DNA from: Actinobacteria bacterium UBA4719 | GTDB lineage: Bacteria; Actinomycetota; Actinomycetes; Actinomycetales; Dermatophilaceae | Reading direction: 5' to 3' | DNA: 14,589 bases | Assembly (NCBI GenBank): GCA_002404345.1 | Contig: DHJN01000163.1 | Coordinates: 17,932 to 32,520 of the forward strand | In this document: positions 1 through 8,600 of the stretch, piece after piece | Layout of the letters: every line of letters begins with the position of its first letter | Numbering within the stretch: position 1 is the stretch's first letter | Position numbers and translations under genes: made by a program | The notes under the pieces: model-generated | The model's database searches: none | What the model was told of the DNA's origin: nothing | What the model saw: the letters and a program-made list of their open reading frames with translations, nothing else

Positions 1-52
1 GAGCCAGCCGAGCAGTGAGCCAGATGGGGTTCCTGACGCGGGCCGGCGCTGA
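1..52 (+). other. Probable 3' end of an upstream gene (partial)
   Basis: Two frames could carry the end of a gene that begins before the window. Frame 1 reads E-P-A-E-Q and stops with TGA at 16-18. Frame 2 reads a short Ser/Pro/Asp-rich tail and stops with TGA at 50-52. In many actinobacteria the gene before the HGxxPAAW-type protein and trpC encodes a Trp-biosynthesis-associated membrane protein, so that is a reasonable guess. The fragment is too short to identify the product or choose the frame. From here to the repeats at 90 I see nothing else I can support. Confidence 0.25.
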
Positions 53-89
53 CAGGATGACCTCAGGGCTGACGGACAGCAGCACGATC

Positions 90-157
90 ATCAGAGATGT
101 CGCAGTATCAGAGATGTTGACGTATCGGAGATGTCGCCATATCGGTGATGTCGCCAT
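90..157 (+). repeat. Four tandem 17-bp direct repeats
   Basis: Four head-to-tail units of exactly 17 bp occupy 90-106, 107-123, 124-140 and 141-157, with consensus ATCRGAGATGTCGCCAT. Units 3 and 4 differ at one base; units 1 and 2 diverge mainly in their last few bases. The array ends three bases before the GAGGAG Shine-Dalgarno of the next gene. Because 17 is not a multiple of three, it is unlikely to encode a peptide repeat. Each unit contains an ATG; those at 97, 131 and 148 open frames of only a few codons, with no Trp codons, so this is not a classical trp leader peptide. An operator array or a slippage-prone minisatellite are both possible. Confidence 0.85.
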
Positions 158-173
158 AGTGAGGAGAGACCCC

Positions 174-401
174 ATGGCAGAGCACCAAGACGGCCAGAGC
201 AGGGCAGCCTGGACCGCCGTCACGATCTTGTTGATCGCCTCGTTCCTGATGTGTCTGGCTGTCGTGGTCAAGAGCTGGCCCATGGCCATCGTCGGCATGG
301 TCCTGGTGGTCGCCGGTGTCGCCGCTGGCAAGATCCTGGCCATGGCCGGTTTCGGTCAGACCAAGCCGGAGCGGTCAAGGGCAAGCACAGACACTCGTTG
401 A
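174..401 (+). CDS. Small two-helix membrane protein, HGxxPAAW-like, trp-linked
   Basis: A 75-residue protein with a short polar N-terminus and two hydrophobic segments at about residues 12-33 and 37-57, followed by a basic, hydrophilic tail. The N-terminal stretch D6-G-Q-S-R-A-A-W13, running into a TAVTIL-type helix, resembles the actinobacterial HGxxPAAW family usually encoded just before trpC. Here Asp and Arg stand where the family normally has His and Pro. The ATG at 174 is chosen because a strong GAGGAG lies at 161-166, seven bases upstream. The frame is open back to a GTG at 15, but that extension would translate the 17-bp repeats and has no family resemblance. The molecular function of the family is not known to me. 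Its position suggests membership of the trp neighbourhood, possibly with its own transcript end at the hairpin that follows. Confidence 0.75.
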   Translation: MAEHQDGQSRAAWTAVTILLIASFLMCLAVVVKSWPMAIVGMVLVVAGVAAGKILAMAGFGQTKPERSRASTDTR

Positions 402-409
402 TCGCCCAA

Positions 410-433
410 GGGGGCCGGTTCGGACTGGCCCCC
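410..433 (+). terminator. GC-rich stem-loop between membrane protein gene and trpC
   Basis: GGGGGCCGG (410-418) can pair with CTGGCCCCC (425-433) as a 9-bp stem with one G-T pair and a six-base loop. It starts nine bases after the preceding stop codon. No T-tract follows on the + strand, so it is not a canonical intrinsic terminator, although actinobacteria often use hairpins without U-tracts. If trpC is leaderless from the promoter just downstream, the hairpin lies outside the trpC mRNA and overlaps the -35 area. It would then mark the end of the upstream transcript or act at the DNA level. Confidence 0.45.
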
Positions 434-442
434 AAACGCGGA

Positions 443-448
443 TAGCCT
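443..448 (+). promoter_or_regulatory. Candidate -10 box of a leaderless trpC promoter
   Basis: TAGCCT fits the actinobacterial TANNNT -10 pattern and lies six bases before the trpC GTG at 455, which puts the expected transcription start at or next to the start codon. No Shine-Dalgarno precedes trpC. The -35 region is poor (TTCGGA at 419-424 is the best match), as is common for such promoters. The same spacing recurs before pyk and pdtaR. Confidence 0.5.
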
Positions 449-454
449 TGTCGG

Positions 455-1270
455 GTGCCCACTGTCCTCGACGAGATCATCGCCGGCGTTCGCGAGGACC
501 TCGCCATCCGAGCCGCCCACATCTCGCTGGATGAGCTGAAGTCCCGCGTCCAGCGGGTTGCACCGGCCCTCGACGCCTTCGCGGCACTCAGCGCCGGACA
601 CGGCGTCAAGGTGATCGCCGAGGTCAAGCGCACCAGCCCGAGCAAGGGCGCCCTCGCCATGATCGCCGACCCGGCGGGGCTGGCTGCCGACTACGCCGCC
701 GGTGGGGCCAGTGTTATCAGCGTCTTGACCGAGCAGCGCCGTTTCGGGGGCAGCCTCGATGACTTGGCCGCGGTCCGGGCAGCAGTTGACATCCCGGTGC
801 TGCGCAAGGACTTCATGGTCTCCTCCTACCAGCTGTGGGAGGCGCGCGCCTATGGCGCCGACGTCATCCTGCTGATCGTCGCGGCCCTTGACCAACCCAC
901 TCTGGTCGGCCTTCGTGAGCGCGCCGAGTCCCTGGGGATGACTGTTCTCGTTGAGGTGCATGACAAGGCCGAGACGCAGCGGGCGGTCGATGCCGGTGCC
1001 CGCGTCATCGGCGTCAACGCCCGAAACCTCAAGACCCTGGAGGTCGACCGCGACACCTTCGCACGACTTGCACCGCTCATCCCCCAGGGCATCGTCAAGG
1101 TCGCTGAGTCCGGCGTTCGCGGGCCACACGACGTGCTCGCCTACGCCCGGGCGGGTGCGGGCGCCGTACTGGTTGGCGAGAGCCTGGTGACCGGCGGTCG
1201 CCCCCGTGAAGCCGTAGCCGATCTCATTGCCGCAGGTGCCCATCCGGCGCTGCGCCAGCAGGGAGTCTGA
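455..1270 (+). CDS. trpC: Indole-3-glycerol phosphate synthase
   Basis: This cytoplasmic enzyme closes the ring of carboxyphenylaminodeoxyribulose phosphate to give indole-3-glycerol phosphate, releasing CO2, in tryptophan synthesis. The 271-residue length is normal for a monofunctional TrpC. It is a (beta/alpha)8 barrel with every expected motif: [12 protein letters not shown] (E56, K58), the catalytic lysine in PVLRKDFM (K118), the catalytic glutamate in VLVEVH (E167), GVNARNL (N188) and AESG (E218, S219). The start is GTG 455, giving V-P-T-V-L-D-E-I-I as in the family. No Shine-Dalgarno is visible, consistent with a leaderless mRNA. Its TGA shares one base with the trpB ATG (TGATG), indicating translational coupling. 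No PRAI (trpF) domain is fused. Confidence 0.97.
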   Translation: MPTVLDEIIAGVREDLAIRAAHISLDELKSRVQRVAPALDAFAALSAGHGVKVIAEVKRTSPSKGALAMIADPAGLAADYAAGGASVISVLTEQRRFGGSLDDLAAVRAAVDIPVLRKDFMVSSYQLWEARAYGADVILLIVAALDQPTLVGLRERAESLGMTVLVEVHDKAETQRAVDAGARVIGVNARNLKTLEVDRDTFARLAPLIPQGIVKVAESGVRGPHDVLAYARAGAGAVLVGESLVTGGRPREAVADLIAAGAHPALRQQGV

Positions 1271-2538
1271 TGACCAAGCAGTCAAACAAGTCCGTTGCTG
1301 CCGCCGCGGCCTCGCCGCCCGGTCGCTTCGGTGCGTATGGCGGTCGCTACGTTCCAGAGGCCCTCGTGGCTGCTCTCGAGCAGCTCGACGAGGCACGACT
1401 CAAGGCGAAGGTCGACCCGGCTTTCCAGGGTGAGCTCGAGCGTCTGCACCGCACCTACACCGGCCGTCCGAGCATCATCACCGAGGCCGCGAATTTCGCT
1501 GAGCACGCCGGAGGAGCCCGCATCCTGCTCAAGCGCGAGGACCTCAACCACACGGGGTCGCACAAGATCAACAATGTGCTCGGCCAGGCGCTGCTGACCA
1601 GACGCATGGGCAAGACGCGCATCATCGCCGAGACCGGCGCCGGTCAGCACGGCGTTGCCAGCGCGACCGCGGCCGCCCTGCTGGGCCTTGAGTGCGTCGT
1701 CTACATGGGAACGAAGGACACGCAGCGTCAGGCGTTGAATGTCGCCCGGATGCGGCTTCTCGGCGCTGAGGTCATCCCGGTGAGCCATGGCAGCTCAACC
1801 CTGAAGGACGCGATCAACGAGGCGATGCGCGACTGGGTCACCAACGTCGAGACCACCCATTACCTGCTCGGCACCGTCACCGGCCCGCACCCGTTCCCCG
1901 AGATGGTGCGTGACTTCCAACGCATCATCGGCGTGGAGGCACGGGCCCAGGTGCTCGATCTGGTGGGCCGTCTGCCTGATGTCGTGTGCGCCTGTGTCGG
2001 AGGGGGTTCCAACGCGATGGGCATCTTCCACCGTTTCCTTGACGACCCTTCCGTCCGCCTGGTCGGGCTCGAGGCTGGCGGTCACGGCGTTGACACGGAC
2101 CAGCACGCGGCCCGTTTCAGCACCGGGCTGCCAGGTGTCCTGCATGGTGCGTTCACCTATGTCCTTCAGGACGAGGACGGACAGACCCTGGAGTCCCACT
2201 CCGTCTCGGCCGGGCTGGACTACCCCAGCGTCGGGCCGGAGCACTCGTTCCTCAAGGACAGCGGCCGGGCAGAGTACCGCCCGATCACGGACACCCAGGC
2301 CATGGACGCATTCTCGCTGTTGTGTCGGACCGAGGGGATCATCCCCGCGATCGAGAGCGCGCATGCGCTCGCCGGCGCCCTCGAGATCGGGCGCGAGCTC
2401 GGCCCCGGCGGTGTCGTCCTGGTGAACCTGTCGGGTCGCGGTGACAAGGACGTCGACACGGCAGCCCGTTGGTTCGGTTTGCTCGACGACGGGGGGCTGC
2501 AGCTAGAGGGGCAGCCAGACGGGGTGGAGCAGCCGTGA
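1270..2538 (+). CDS. trpB: Tryptophan synthase beta subunit
   Basis: The beta subunit is a PLP enzyme that condenses indole, channelled from TrpA, with serine to form tryptophan. The 422 residues include a slightly long N-terminal extension rich in Ala before the usual [11 protein letters not shown] start. The PLP-binding lysine lies in HTGSHKINN (K99), the catalytic glutamate in ETGAGQHG (E121), and the phosphate-binding loop is [10 protein letters not shown]. This is the TrpB1 type expected to pair with TrpA. The ATG at 1270 overlaps the trpC stop by one base, and the TGA at 2536-2538 overlaps the trpA GTG by four. No truncation or missing residue is seen. Confidence 0.97.
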   Translation: MTKQSNKSVAAAAASPPGRFGAYGGRYVPEALVAALEQLDEARLKAKVDPAFQGELERLHRTYTGRPSIITEAANFAEHAGGARILLKREDLNHTGSHKINNVLGQALLTRRMGKTRIIAETGAGQHGVASATAAALLGLECVVYMGTKDTQRQALNVARMRLLGAEVIPVSHGSSTLKDAINEAMRDWVTNVETTHYLLGTVTGPHPFPEMVRDFQRIIGVEARAQVLDLVGRLPDVVCACVGGGSNAMGIFHRFLDDPSVRLVGLEAGGHGVDTDQHAARFSTGLPGVLHGAFTYVLQDEDGQTLESHSVSAGLDYPSVGPEHSFLKDSGRAEYRPITDTQAMDAFSLLCRTEGIIPAIESAHALAGALEIGRELGPGGVVLVNLSGRGDKDVDTAARWFGLLDDGGLQLEGQPDGVEQP

Positions 2539-3335
2539 GCGGCGTCGGAGCAGTTCTGGCCAAGGCCAAGGCGCAGGGTCGGGCCGCGCTCGTGGGCTAC
2601 CTCCCCGTCGGGTTCCCGGACGTGCGGGGATCCATCGACGCCATGGTCGCCATGGTCGAAGCCGGCGTGGACATCGTCGAGATCGGTGTTCCGTACACCG
2701 ACCCGCTGATGGACGGCCCGGTGATCGCGCACGCGGCCGACATCGCGCTCAAGGGTGGGACCCGCCTGGCGGACGTGTTCACCGCCGTGCGGGCAGTTGC
2801 CGATGCCGGCGCTCCCGCCTTGGTCATGACCTACTGGAACCCCGTTCTCCGGTATGGCGTTGACCGGTTTGCCGACGACCTTGCCAAGGCTGGCGGGGCC
2901 GGCCTGATCACGCCAGACCTCATCCCGGACGAAGGGGCGCAGTGGATGGCGGCTGCCGAACGCCACGACCTCGACTGCGTCTTTCTGGTTGCGCCCAGCT
3001 CGACCCCGCAGCGCCTCCGGAGCACCACCGCGGCCTGCCGCGGCTTCGTGTACGCCGCGTCGACCATGGGAGTCACCGGGGCACGCACGACGGTCGGCGA
3101 CACCGCGGAGGTGCTGGTCACCCGGACTCGCCTCGTCACTGACTCGCCGATCTGCGTCGGGCTCGGTGTCTCCACCGGCGCCCAGGCCGCTGAGGTTGCG
3201 GCCTTCGCGGACGGCGTGATCGTGGGCTCGGCTCTGGTGCGATGCCTCACTGATGCCGGTTCGCGTGCGGACGGTCTGATCGCGATCCGCGAGCTCTCGG
3301 CCGAGCTGGCTGCCGGCGTCCGAGCGGGCCGCTGA
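2535..3335 (+). CDS. trpA: Tryptophan synthase alpha subunit
   Basis: TrpA cleaves indole-3-glycerol phosphate to indole and glyceraldehyde 3-phosphate and passes the indole to TrpB. The protein is a 266-residue TIM barrel. The catalytic pair falls in [15 protein letters not shown] as E49 and D60, which are also the E. coli residue numbers and so support this start. [12 protein letters not shown] and the glycine-rich VGLGVST are the loop and phosphate-site motifs. The start is GTG 2535, overlapping the trpB stop as GTGA. The frame stays open 66 bases further upstream, but that part lies inside trpB and encodes an Arg/Ala-rich stretch unlike TrpA. The next gene begins four bases after the stop. 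Confidence 0.96.
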   Translation: MSGVGAVLAKAKAQGRAALVGYLPVGFPDVRGSIDAMVAMVEAGVDIVEIGVPYTDPLMDGPVIAHAADIALKGGTRLADVFTAVRAVADAGAPALVMTYWNPVLRYGVDRFADDLAKAGGAGLITPDLIPDEGAQWMAAAERHDLDCVFLVAPSSTPQRLRSTTAACRGFVYAASTMGVTGARTTVGDTAEVLVTRTRLVTDSPICVGLGVSTGAQAAEVAAFADGVIVGSALVRCLTDAGSRADGLIAIRELSAELAAGVRAGR

Positions 3336-3339
3336 GCTC

Positions 3340-3813
3340 ATGGGCCTGCGGTACGGCTGGCGGCGCGCTGACCTCATCGGTGTGCTGGCCCGACTGATCC
3401 TCGGGGTCGTCCTCATCGTGGCCGGTGCGCTGAAGGTGACCTCGCCGGCGGCCTCGGCCCTGGCGGTTCGTGCCTTTCAGATCCTGCCGTATGAGTTTGC
3501 GGGTTACCTGGGCTACGCGCTGCCCGTGGTCGAGCTCCTGGTCGGGCTGCTCCTGGTCACCGGCCTCTTCACGCGGGCGTCCGCCGTCGTGGGCGGTCTG
3601 CTGATGCTGGCTTTCCTCGCGGGCATCATCTCGGCCTGGGCGCGCGGACTTTCCATCGACTGTGGCTGCTTCGGTGGTGGGGGAACTATTGCGGCCGCTG
3701 AGACGCAGTATGGGACGGAGATACTGCGCGACTCCGGGCTCGCCGCCTGTGCGGCATGGCTCGTCGTTCGTCCCCGCACGACATACAGCCTTGATCACCG
3801 TCTCTTCGGATAG
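3340..3813 (+). CDS. MauE/DoxX-like redox-associated membrane protein
   Basis: A 157-residue integral membrane protein with four predicted helices at about residues 13-31, 55-76, 81-101 and 127-146. The first helix carries L-I-V-A-G-A-L-K, typical of the DoxX/MauE superfamily, and a conserved E65 sits in the second. The loop after helix 3 holds D-C-G-C-F-G (C108, C110), a vicinal-type CxC motif seen in MauE-like proteins. Such proteins are thought to take part in membrane thiol-disulfide exchange; MauE itself supports methylamine dehydrogenase maturation. No methylamine genes are present here. The gene starts four bases after trpA, and its stop codon overlaps the Shine-Dalgarno of the DsbA-like gene, so I infer that it serves as that protein's redox partner. 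The exact reaction is unknown. Confidence 0.8.
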   Translation: MGLRYGWRRADLIGVLARLILGVVLIVAGALKVTSPAASALAVRAFQILPYEFAGYLGYALPVVELLVGLLLVTGLFTRASAVVGGLLMLAFLAGIISAWARGLSIDCGCFGGGGTIAAAETQYGTEILRDSGLAACAAWLVVRPRTTYSLDHRLFG

Positions 3814-3827
3814 GAGCAATCACCAGC

Positions 3828-4577
3828 ATGCGTCCAGATGCATCCCAAAAACTCCAGGCAGCCGCGCCCAAGGGGTCCAACCGTGCCATCGTCGCCGCGA
3901 TCGTCGTCGCCGTCGTGATCCTCGGTGTGGTGGTTGCCATCCTGATCGGCACCAACAGCAAGTCCGCCACGGATCAGGTCGGCGGCTCGGGGAGCTCTGC
4001 TCAGCCCGCTGGTGTCATCGGCGGCAAGGGTGGCGGCATCTTCGTGAACGCTGCGACGGCCAAGAGCAACGCGCCCACGCTGGATCTCTACGAGGACTTC
4101 CAGTGCCCCAGCTGTGCCAACCTTGAGAAGCGGATGGGAGCCCAGGTCGCCTCCATTGCCAAGGCAGGCGAGATCAAGCTGGTCGTGCACATGCTGTCCT
4201 TCCTGGACGCCAACCTCAGGAACGACTCCTCGACCCGGTCCGCCAACGCGGCCGCATGTGCAGCCGATGCGGGCAAGTTCCTGCAGTACCACGGCGCGGT
4301 CTTCGCGGGGCAACCAGCGCAGGAGGGTGTCGGCTACACCGACGCACAGCTCACGGAGTTCGCCAGGACCGCCGGCATCACCGTTAACGCACTGACGACC
4401 TGGCAGAAATGCACCTCCTCGAGTCAGCACGCCCGGTACGTCACCGATGTGCAGACGGGCGCCGAGAAGGCCGGAGTGTTCGGCACCCCAACGGTGAAGC
4501 TCGACGGTCGTGACCTCAGCAAGACCCTGACAACGGCTGATGCCCTGGTCGCAGCTGTCAAGACGGCGACGAAGTGA
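3828..4577 (+). CDS. Membrane-anchored DsbA-like thiol-disulfide oxidoreductase
   Basis: A 249-residue protein: a basic N-terminus, one membrane-anchor helix at about residues 20-41, a Gly/Ser-rich linker to about residue 80, and then a thioredoxin-fold domain with a DsbA-type helical insert. The active site is Y-E-D-F-Q-C-P-S-C (C93, C96), and the cis-proline loop is G-T-P-T-V near the C-terminus. Two further cysteines, in N-A-A-A-C-A and W-Q-K-C-T, may form a structural disulfide. The orientation puts the catalytic domain outside the membrane, where it would form or shuffle disulfides in exported proteins. AGGAG at 3812-3816 supports the ATG at 3828, eleven bases away. The gene ends in a four-base overlap with lgt (GTGA). 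Oxidase or isomerase activity cannot be told from the sequence. Confidence 0.88.
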   Translation: MRPDASQKLQAAAPKGSNRAIVAAIVVAVVILGVVVAILIGTNSKSATDQVGGSGSSAQPAGVIGGKGGGIFVNAATAKSNAPTLDLYEDFQCPSCANLEKRMGAQVASIAKAGEIKLVVHMLSFLDANLRNDSSTRSANAAACAADAGKFLQYHGAVFAGQPAQEGVGYTDAQLTEFARTAGITVNALTTWQKCTSSSQHARYVTDVQTGAEKAGVFGTPTVKLDGRDLSKTLTTADALVAAVKTATK

Positions 4578-5497
4578 TCGCGTCCATCCCGAGCCCGGAG
4601 CAGTCGGTCTGGTTCATCGGCTGGTTTCCCATCCGGGCCTACGCGATGTTCATCCTGGCCGGCATCATCGTGGCGGTCTGGATCACCCAGCGACGGCTCG
4701 CAGACCGAGGGGGCAAACCGGGACAGGCGCTGGATGTGGCGGTGTGGGCCGTTCCGTTCGGGATCCTCGGCGGCCGGCTCTACCACGTCATCTCCAGCCC
4801 GCAGGCCTACTTCGGCGAGGGCGGTCATCCCCTCAATGCCTTCGCTGTCTGGGAAGGCGGTCTCGGTATCTGGGGAGCCGTGGCGCTCGGCACCTTGGGC
4901 GCCTGGATCGGTTGTCGTCGCAACGCAGTCAGCTTCCTGGACTATGCCGACTCGGCGGCGCCCGGCGTGGTTCTGGCGCAGGCGATCGGTCGCTGGGGCA
5001 ACTACTTCAACAACGAGCTGTTTGGCGCCAGGACCGACCTGCCCTGGGGCCTGGAGATCCACTGCTGGGACCAGGGCGCGGGAGCCGCGACAACCTGTGC
5101 GGGCAGCACGACGAACATCCTTGGCACCTTCCAGCCGACGTTTCTCTACGAGTCGTTGTGGTGCCTTCTCGTCGCTCTGGGCCTGCTGCTGGTCGACCGT
5201 CGCCTCAGCCTCGCCAAGGGTCAGATCTTCGCGCTCTACGGGATCCTCTACACGCTCGGTCGTGGCGTCATCGAGATGTTGCGATCGGACCAGGCCAACT
5301 ACGTCCTCGGGCTTCGTCTCAACGTCTGGACGTCGCTGATCGTCTTTGCCGGTGCGGCTTTCGCCTACTGGCGCCTGGGGAGGCGGGTCGACGTCGTCGA
5401 CGAAGAGGTCGGCGGGTCGGTTGGCCTTACCATGGATGAACCAGCAATGGACGAACCAGCGATGGACGAACCCCAAACATCTCAGCATCCGGACTGA
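4574..5497 (+). CDS. lgt: Prolipoprotein diacylglyceryl transferase
   Basis: Lgt transfers diacylglycerol from phosphatidylglycerol to the lipobox cysteine of prolipoproteins in the cytoplasmic membrane, the first step of lipoprotein maturation. The 307-residue polytopic protein carries the Lgt signature [10 protein letters not shown] (R140, N143, N146, E148), the substrate-loop F-Q-P-T-F-L-Y-E-S, and [11 protein letters not shown] containing the conserved late arginine. The loop W-E-G-G-L-G-I-W-G has Trp at the place where E. coli Lgt has its important His103, apparently an actinobacterial form. The GTG start overlaps the preceding stop by four bases. Membrane homology ends near residue 275; the acidic tail ends in three MDEP repeats. 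It is the last gene of the compact trpC-to-lgt unit. Confidence 0.95.
   Translation: MIASIPSPEQSVWFIGWFPIRAYAMFILAGIIVAVWITQRRLADRGGKPGQALDVAVWAVPFGILGGRLYHVISSPQAYFGEGGHPLNAFAVWEGGLGIWGAVALGTLGAWIGCRRNAVSFLDYADSAAPGVVLAQAIGRWGNYFNNELFGARTDLPWGLEIHCWDQGAGAATTCAGSTTNILGTFQPTFLYESLWCLLVALGLLLVDRRLSLAKGQIFALYGILYTLGRGVIEMLRSDQANYVLGLRLNVWTSLIVFAGAAFAYWRLGRRVDVVDEEVGGSVGLTMDEPAMDEPAMDEPQTSQHPD
5432..5476 (+). repeat. Three 15-bp tandem repeats in the 3' end of lgt
   Basis: Units at 5432-5446, 5447-5461 and 5462-5476 are in frame and encode [10 protein letters not shown] and M-D-E-P-Q, from residue 287 of Lgt. Units 1 and 2 differ at two bases and unit 3 at a few more, pointing to recent slippage. 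The repeat lies in the cytoplasmic tail outside the catalytic core, so copy number should be tolerated. Confidence 0.9.
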
Positions 5498-5616
5498 GGC
5501 GTTCCGCCTGTCAGGATTTTGACCTTTCCGGTATTCTGGCAAACACCTCGCTGGCCAATGCCGTCCAAGCAGGTTCCCGGGGTGCTGCTTCGAGACTTCA
5601 AGGACGGTGTCAGATC
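5498..5616 (+). promoter_or_regulatory. lgt-gltB intergenic region with candidate gltB promoter
   Basis: The 119-bp gap holds a possible promoter: CTGTCA (5508-5513) and TATTCT (5532-5537) separated by 18 bp. That would give a leader of about 73 bases. A TTGACC at 5519-5524 looks like a -35 box but has no -10 at the right distance. AAGCAG (5567-5572) and CTGCTT (5585-5590) can form a 6-bp stem with a 12-base loop in the leader. AAGGA at 5600-5604 is the likely ribosome site, twelve bases before the GTG, a rather long spacing. I see no clear GlnR- or AmtR-type nitrogen-control box. Confidence 0.35.
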
Positions 5617-8600
5617 GTGGTTTCTTCGCTCTTCTCGGCTCAGCCGACGAACCAGGGGTTATACAACTCCGAGTTCGAGCACGACGCGTGCGGTGTCGCG
5701 CTCATTGCGACAATGCGCGGCAGCGCGGGACACGACATCATCGACCATGGACTGACGGCGCTGCGCAACCTCGAGCACCGCGGCGCGACCGGCGCCGACC
5801 CTCTGGTCGGCGACGGAGCTGGCATCCTCACCCAGATCCCTGACGCCTTCCTGCGCGATGTTGTGGATTTCGAGCTGCCGCCGCGGGGCGCCTACGCCGC
5901 GGGTATCGCCTTCTTGCCCGCCGATGCGAACGAGCGTGCCAGCACCGAGGCCACCATCTCGGCCATCGCCAAGGAGGAGGGCCTCAAGGTCCTCGGGTGG
6001 CGCGACGTGCCGGTCGCCGCCGACCTCGTCGGTGAGGCAGCCCGGGCCTGTATGCCGTTCTTCCGCCAGCTGTTCGTGACCGCGTCGGCTGGTCGGGTGG
6101 TGGGTCTGGGCCTGGAGCGTCTGGCCTTCTGCCTGCGCAAACGCGCCGAGCACGAGGCCACGGTCTACTTCCCGTCGCTGTCGGCACGAACGATGGTCTA
6201 CAAGGGCATGCTCACCACTGATCAGCTCGAGCTCTTCTTCCCAGATCTGTCCGACCACAGGTTCGCCACCGAGCTGGCACTGGTCCACTCACGGTTCTCG
6301 ACCAACACCTTCCCGTCGTGGCCGCTGGCCCACCCGTACCGGTTGATCGCTCACAACGGCGAGATCAACACGGTCAAGGGCAACCGAAACTGGATGCAGG
6401 CTCGCGAGAGCCAGCTCGCCAGCGACGTGATCCCGGGTGACCTCGAACGGCTCTTCCCGGTCTGCAGCAAGGGGGGCTCGGACTCGGCGACCTTCGACGA
6501 GGTGCTGGAGCTGCTGCACCTCGGTGGTCGATCGTTGCCGCACGCAGTCCTGATGATGATCCCCGAGGCGTGGGAGAACCACGCGGAGATGGACCCGGCG
6601 CGCAAGGCGTTCTACGAGTTCCACGCCACTTTCATGGAGCCGTGGGACGGGCCGGCCTGCGTCACGTTCACCGACGGCACCGTCATCGGCGCGGTCCTGG
6701 ACCGCAACGGCCTGCGTCCGGGGCGCTACTGGGTCACCGATGACGGTCTGGTGGTCCTCGCCTCCGAGACCGGCGTCCTGGACCTCGAGCCGAGCCGGGT
6801 GGTCCGCAAGGGTCGGTTGCAGCCGGGTCGGATGTTCCTCGTCGACACCGAGCACGGCCGCATCGTCAGTGACGACGAGGTCAAGTCGTCGCTTGCGGCT
6901 CAGAACCCCTACGAGGACTGGCTGCACGCTGGCCTGATCAACCTGGAGGACCTTCCCCCGCGGGAGCACATCGTGCACACGGCGGCGTCGGTCGCCCGTC
7001 GTCAGCAGACGTTCGGCTACACCCAGGAAGAGCTGCGGATCCTGCTGTCCCCGATGGCCAGGACCGGGGGAGAGGCGTTGGGCTCGATGGGCACCGACAG
7101 TCCCATCGCGGTGCTGTCCGAGCGCCCACGCCTGATCTTCGACTACTTCACGCAGCTCTTTGCCCAGGTGACCAACCCGCCGCTGGATGCCATCCGCGAA
7201 GAGCTCGTCACCTCCCTTGGCACCGTGATCGGTCCGGAGGGCAACGCGCTCTCCGCCGGACCGGCCTACGCCCGTCAGCTCGTCCTGCCGTTCCCGGTGC
7301 TCGACAACGACGAGCTGGCCAAGATCGTCCACATCAACGCGGACGGCGATCTGCCGGGCTTTGCCACCTGTCTGGTGAGGGGCTTGTATGACGTGTCCGG
7401 TGGGTCCGCCGCGATGAAGGCCCGCCTTGAGGAGATCTTCGCCGAGGTGTCGGTGGCCATCGCCGCGGGCGCGCGCTTCGTCGTGCTCTCCGACCGTGAC
7501 TCCAGCCGCGACTTCGCGCCGATTCCGTCGCTGCTGCTCACCTCGGCTGTGCACCACCACCTGATCCGGGAGAAGACCCGCACCCTGGTCGGGTTGCTCG
7601 TCGAGGCCGGGGACGTCCGGGAGGTCCACCACGTGGCACTCCTCATCGGCTTCGGTGCCGCGGCGGTCAACCCCTATCTGGCCATGGAGACGGTGGAGGA
7701 CATGCTTCGTTCGGGTGCCCTTCCCGCAGACATCGCCGACAAGGCGGTCAAGAACCTCATCAAGGCGCTCGGCAAGGGCGTGCTCAAGGTCATGTCCAAG
7801 ATGGGCATCTCCACCGTTGCGTCCTATCGCGGTGCGCAGGCCTTCGAGGCCATCGGGCTCTCCCAGGAGCTGGTCGACTCCTACTTCACCGGAACCATCA
7901 CCCAGCTCGGCGGCATCGGCCTCGATGTCGTAGCGCAGGAGGTGGCGGCGCGTCACGCCACGGCATACCCGCTGGACAGCGTGCGCCTGCCACATCGCAA
8001 GCTCGGCGTGGGCGGGGAGTACCAATGGCGCCGTGAGGGCGAGCCCCACCTCTTCGACCCGGACACAGTCTTTCGTCTGCAGCACTCCACCCGAACGCGC
8101 CGCTATGACATCTTCAAGCAGTACACGGCGCGGGTCGACGAGCAGTCCGAACGTCTGATGACGTTGCGCGGCCTGTTCGGGTTCGCGGCCGGGCGTACCC
8201 CACTGCCCATCGACGAGGTCGAGCCGATCAGCGCGATCGTGTCCCGCTTCAGCACCGGGGCGATGAGCTACGGCTCCATCAGCCAGGAGGCCCACGAGAC
8301 GATCGCGGTGGCGATGAACCGCCTAGGTGGTCGGTCGAACACGGGTGAGGGCGGTGAGGACGAGGATCGCCTGCTGGACCCGGTGCGCCGATCGGCGATC
8401 AAGCAGGTCGCCTCTGGCCGCTTCGGCGTGACCTCGCTCTTTCTCACCCAGGCCGATGACATCCAGATCAAGATGGCGCAGGGTGCCAAGCCCGGCGAGG
8501 GCGGCCAGCTGCCCGGACACAAGGTCTATCCGTGGGTGGCCAAGACGCGTCATTCGACTCCCGGCGTGGGGCTGATCTCGCCGCCCCCGCACCACGACAT

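Noticed and set aside
97..159. Tiny open frames starting at the ATG in each 17-bp repeat, considered as a trp leader peptide
   Set aside because: The short frames at 97, 131 and 148 are three to seven codons long, with no Trp codons and no ribosome site, so there is nothing to sense tryptophan.
15..173. N-terminal extension of the HGxxPAAW-like protein from GTG 15, overlapping a possible upstream stop as GTGA
   Set aside because: The overlap is suggestive, but the extension would translate the 17-bp repeats, lacks hydrophobic or family features, and a strong Shine-Dalgarno sits correctly before ATG 174.
356..1396. A 346-codon minus-strand frame opposite trpC
   Set aside because: It is a shadow of trpC, which has all catalytic motifs; the antisense product shows no family features.
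5519..5524. TTGACC as a -35 box for gltB
   Set aside because: No acceptable -10 hexamer lies 16-18 bp downstream; TATTCT is only seven bases away.
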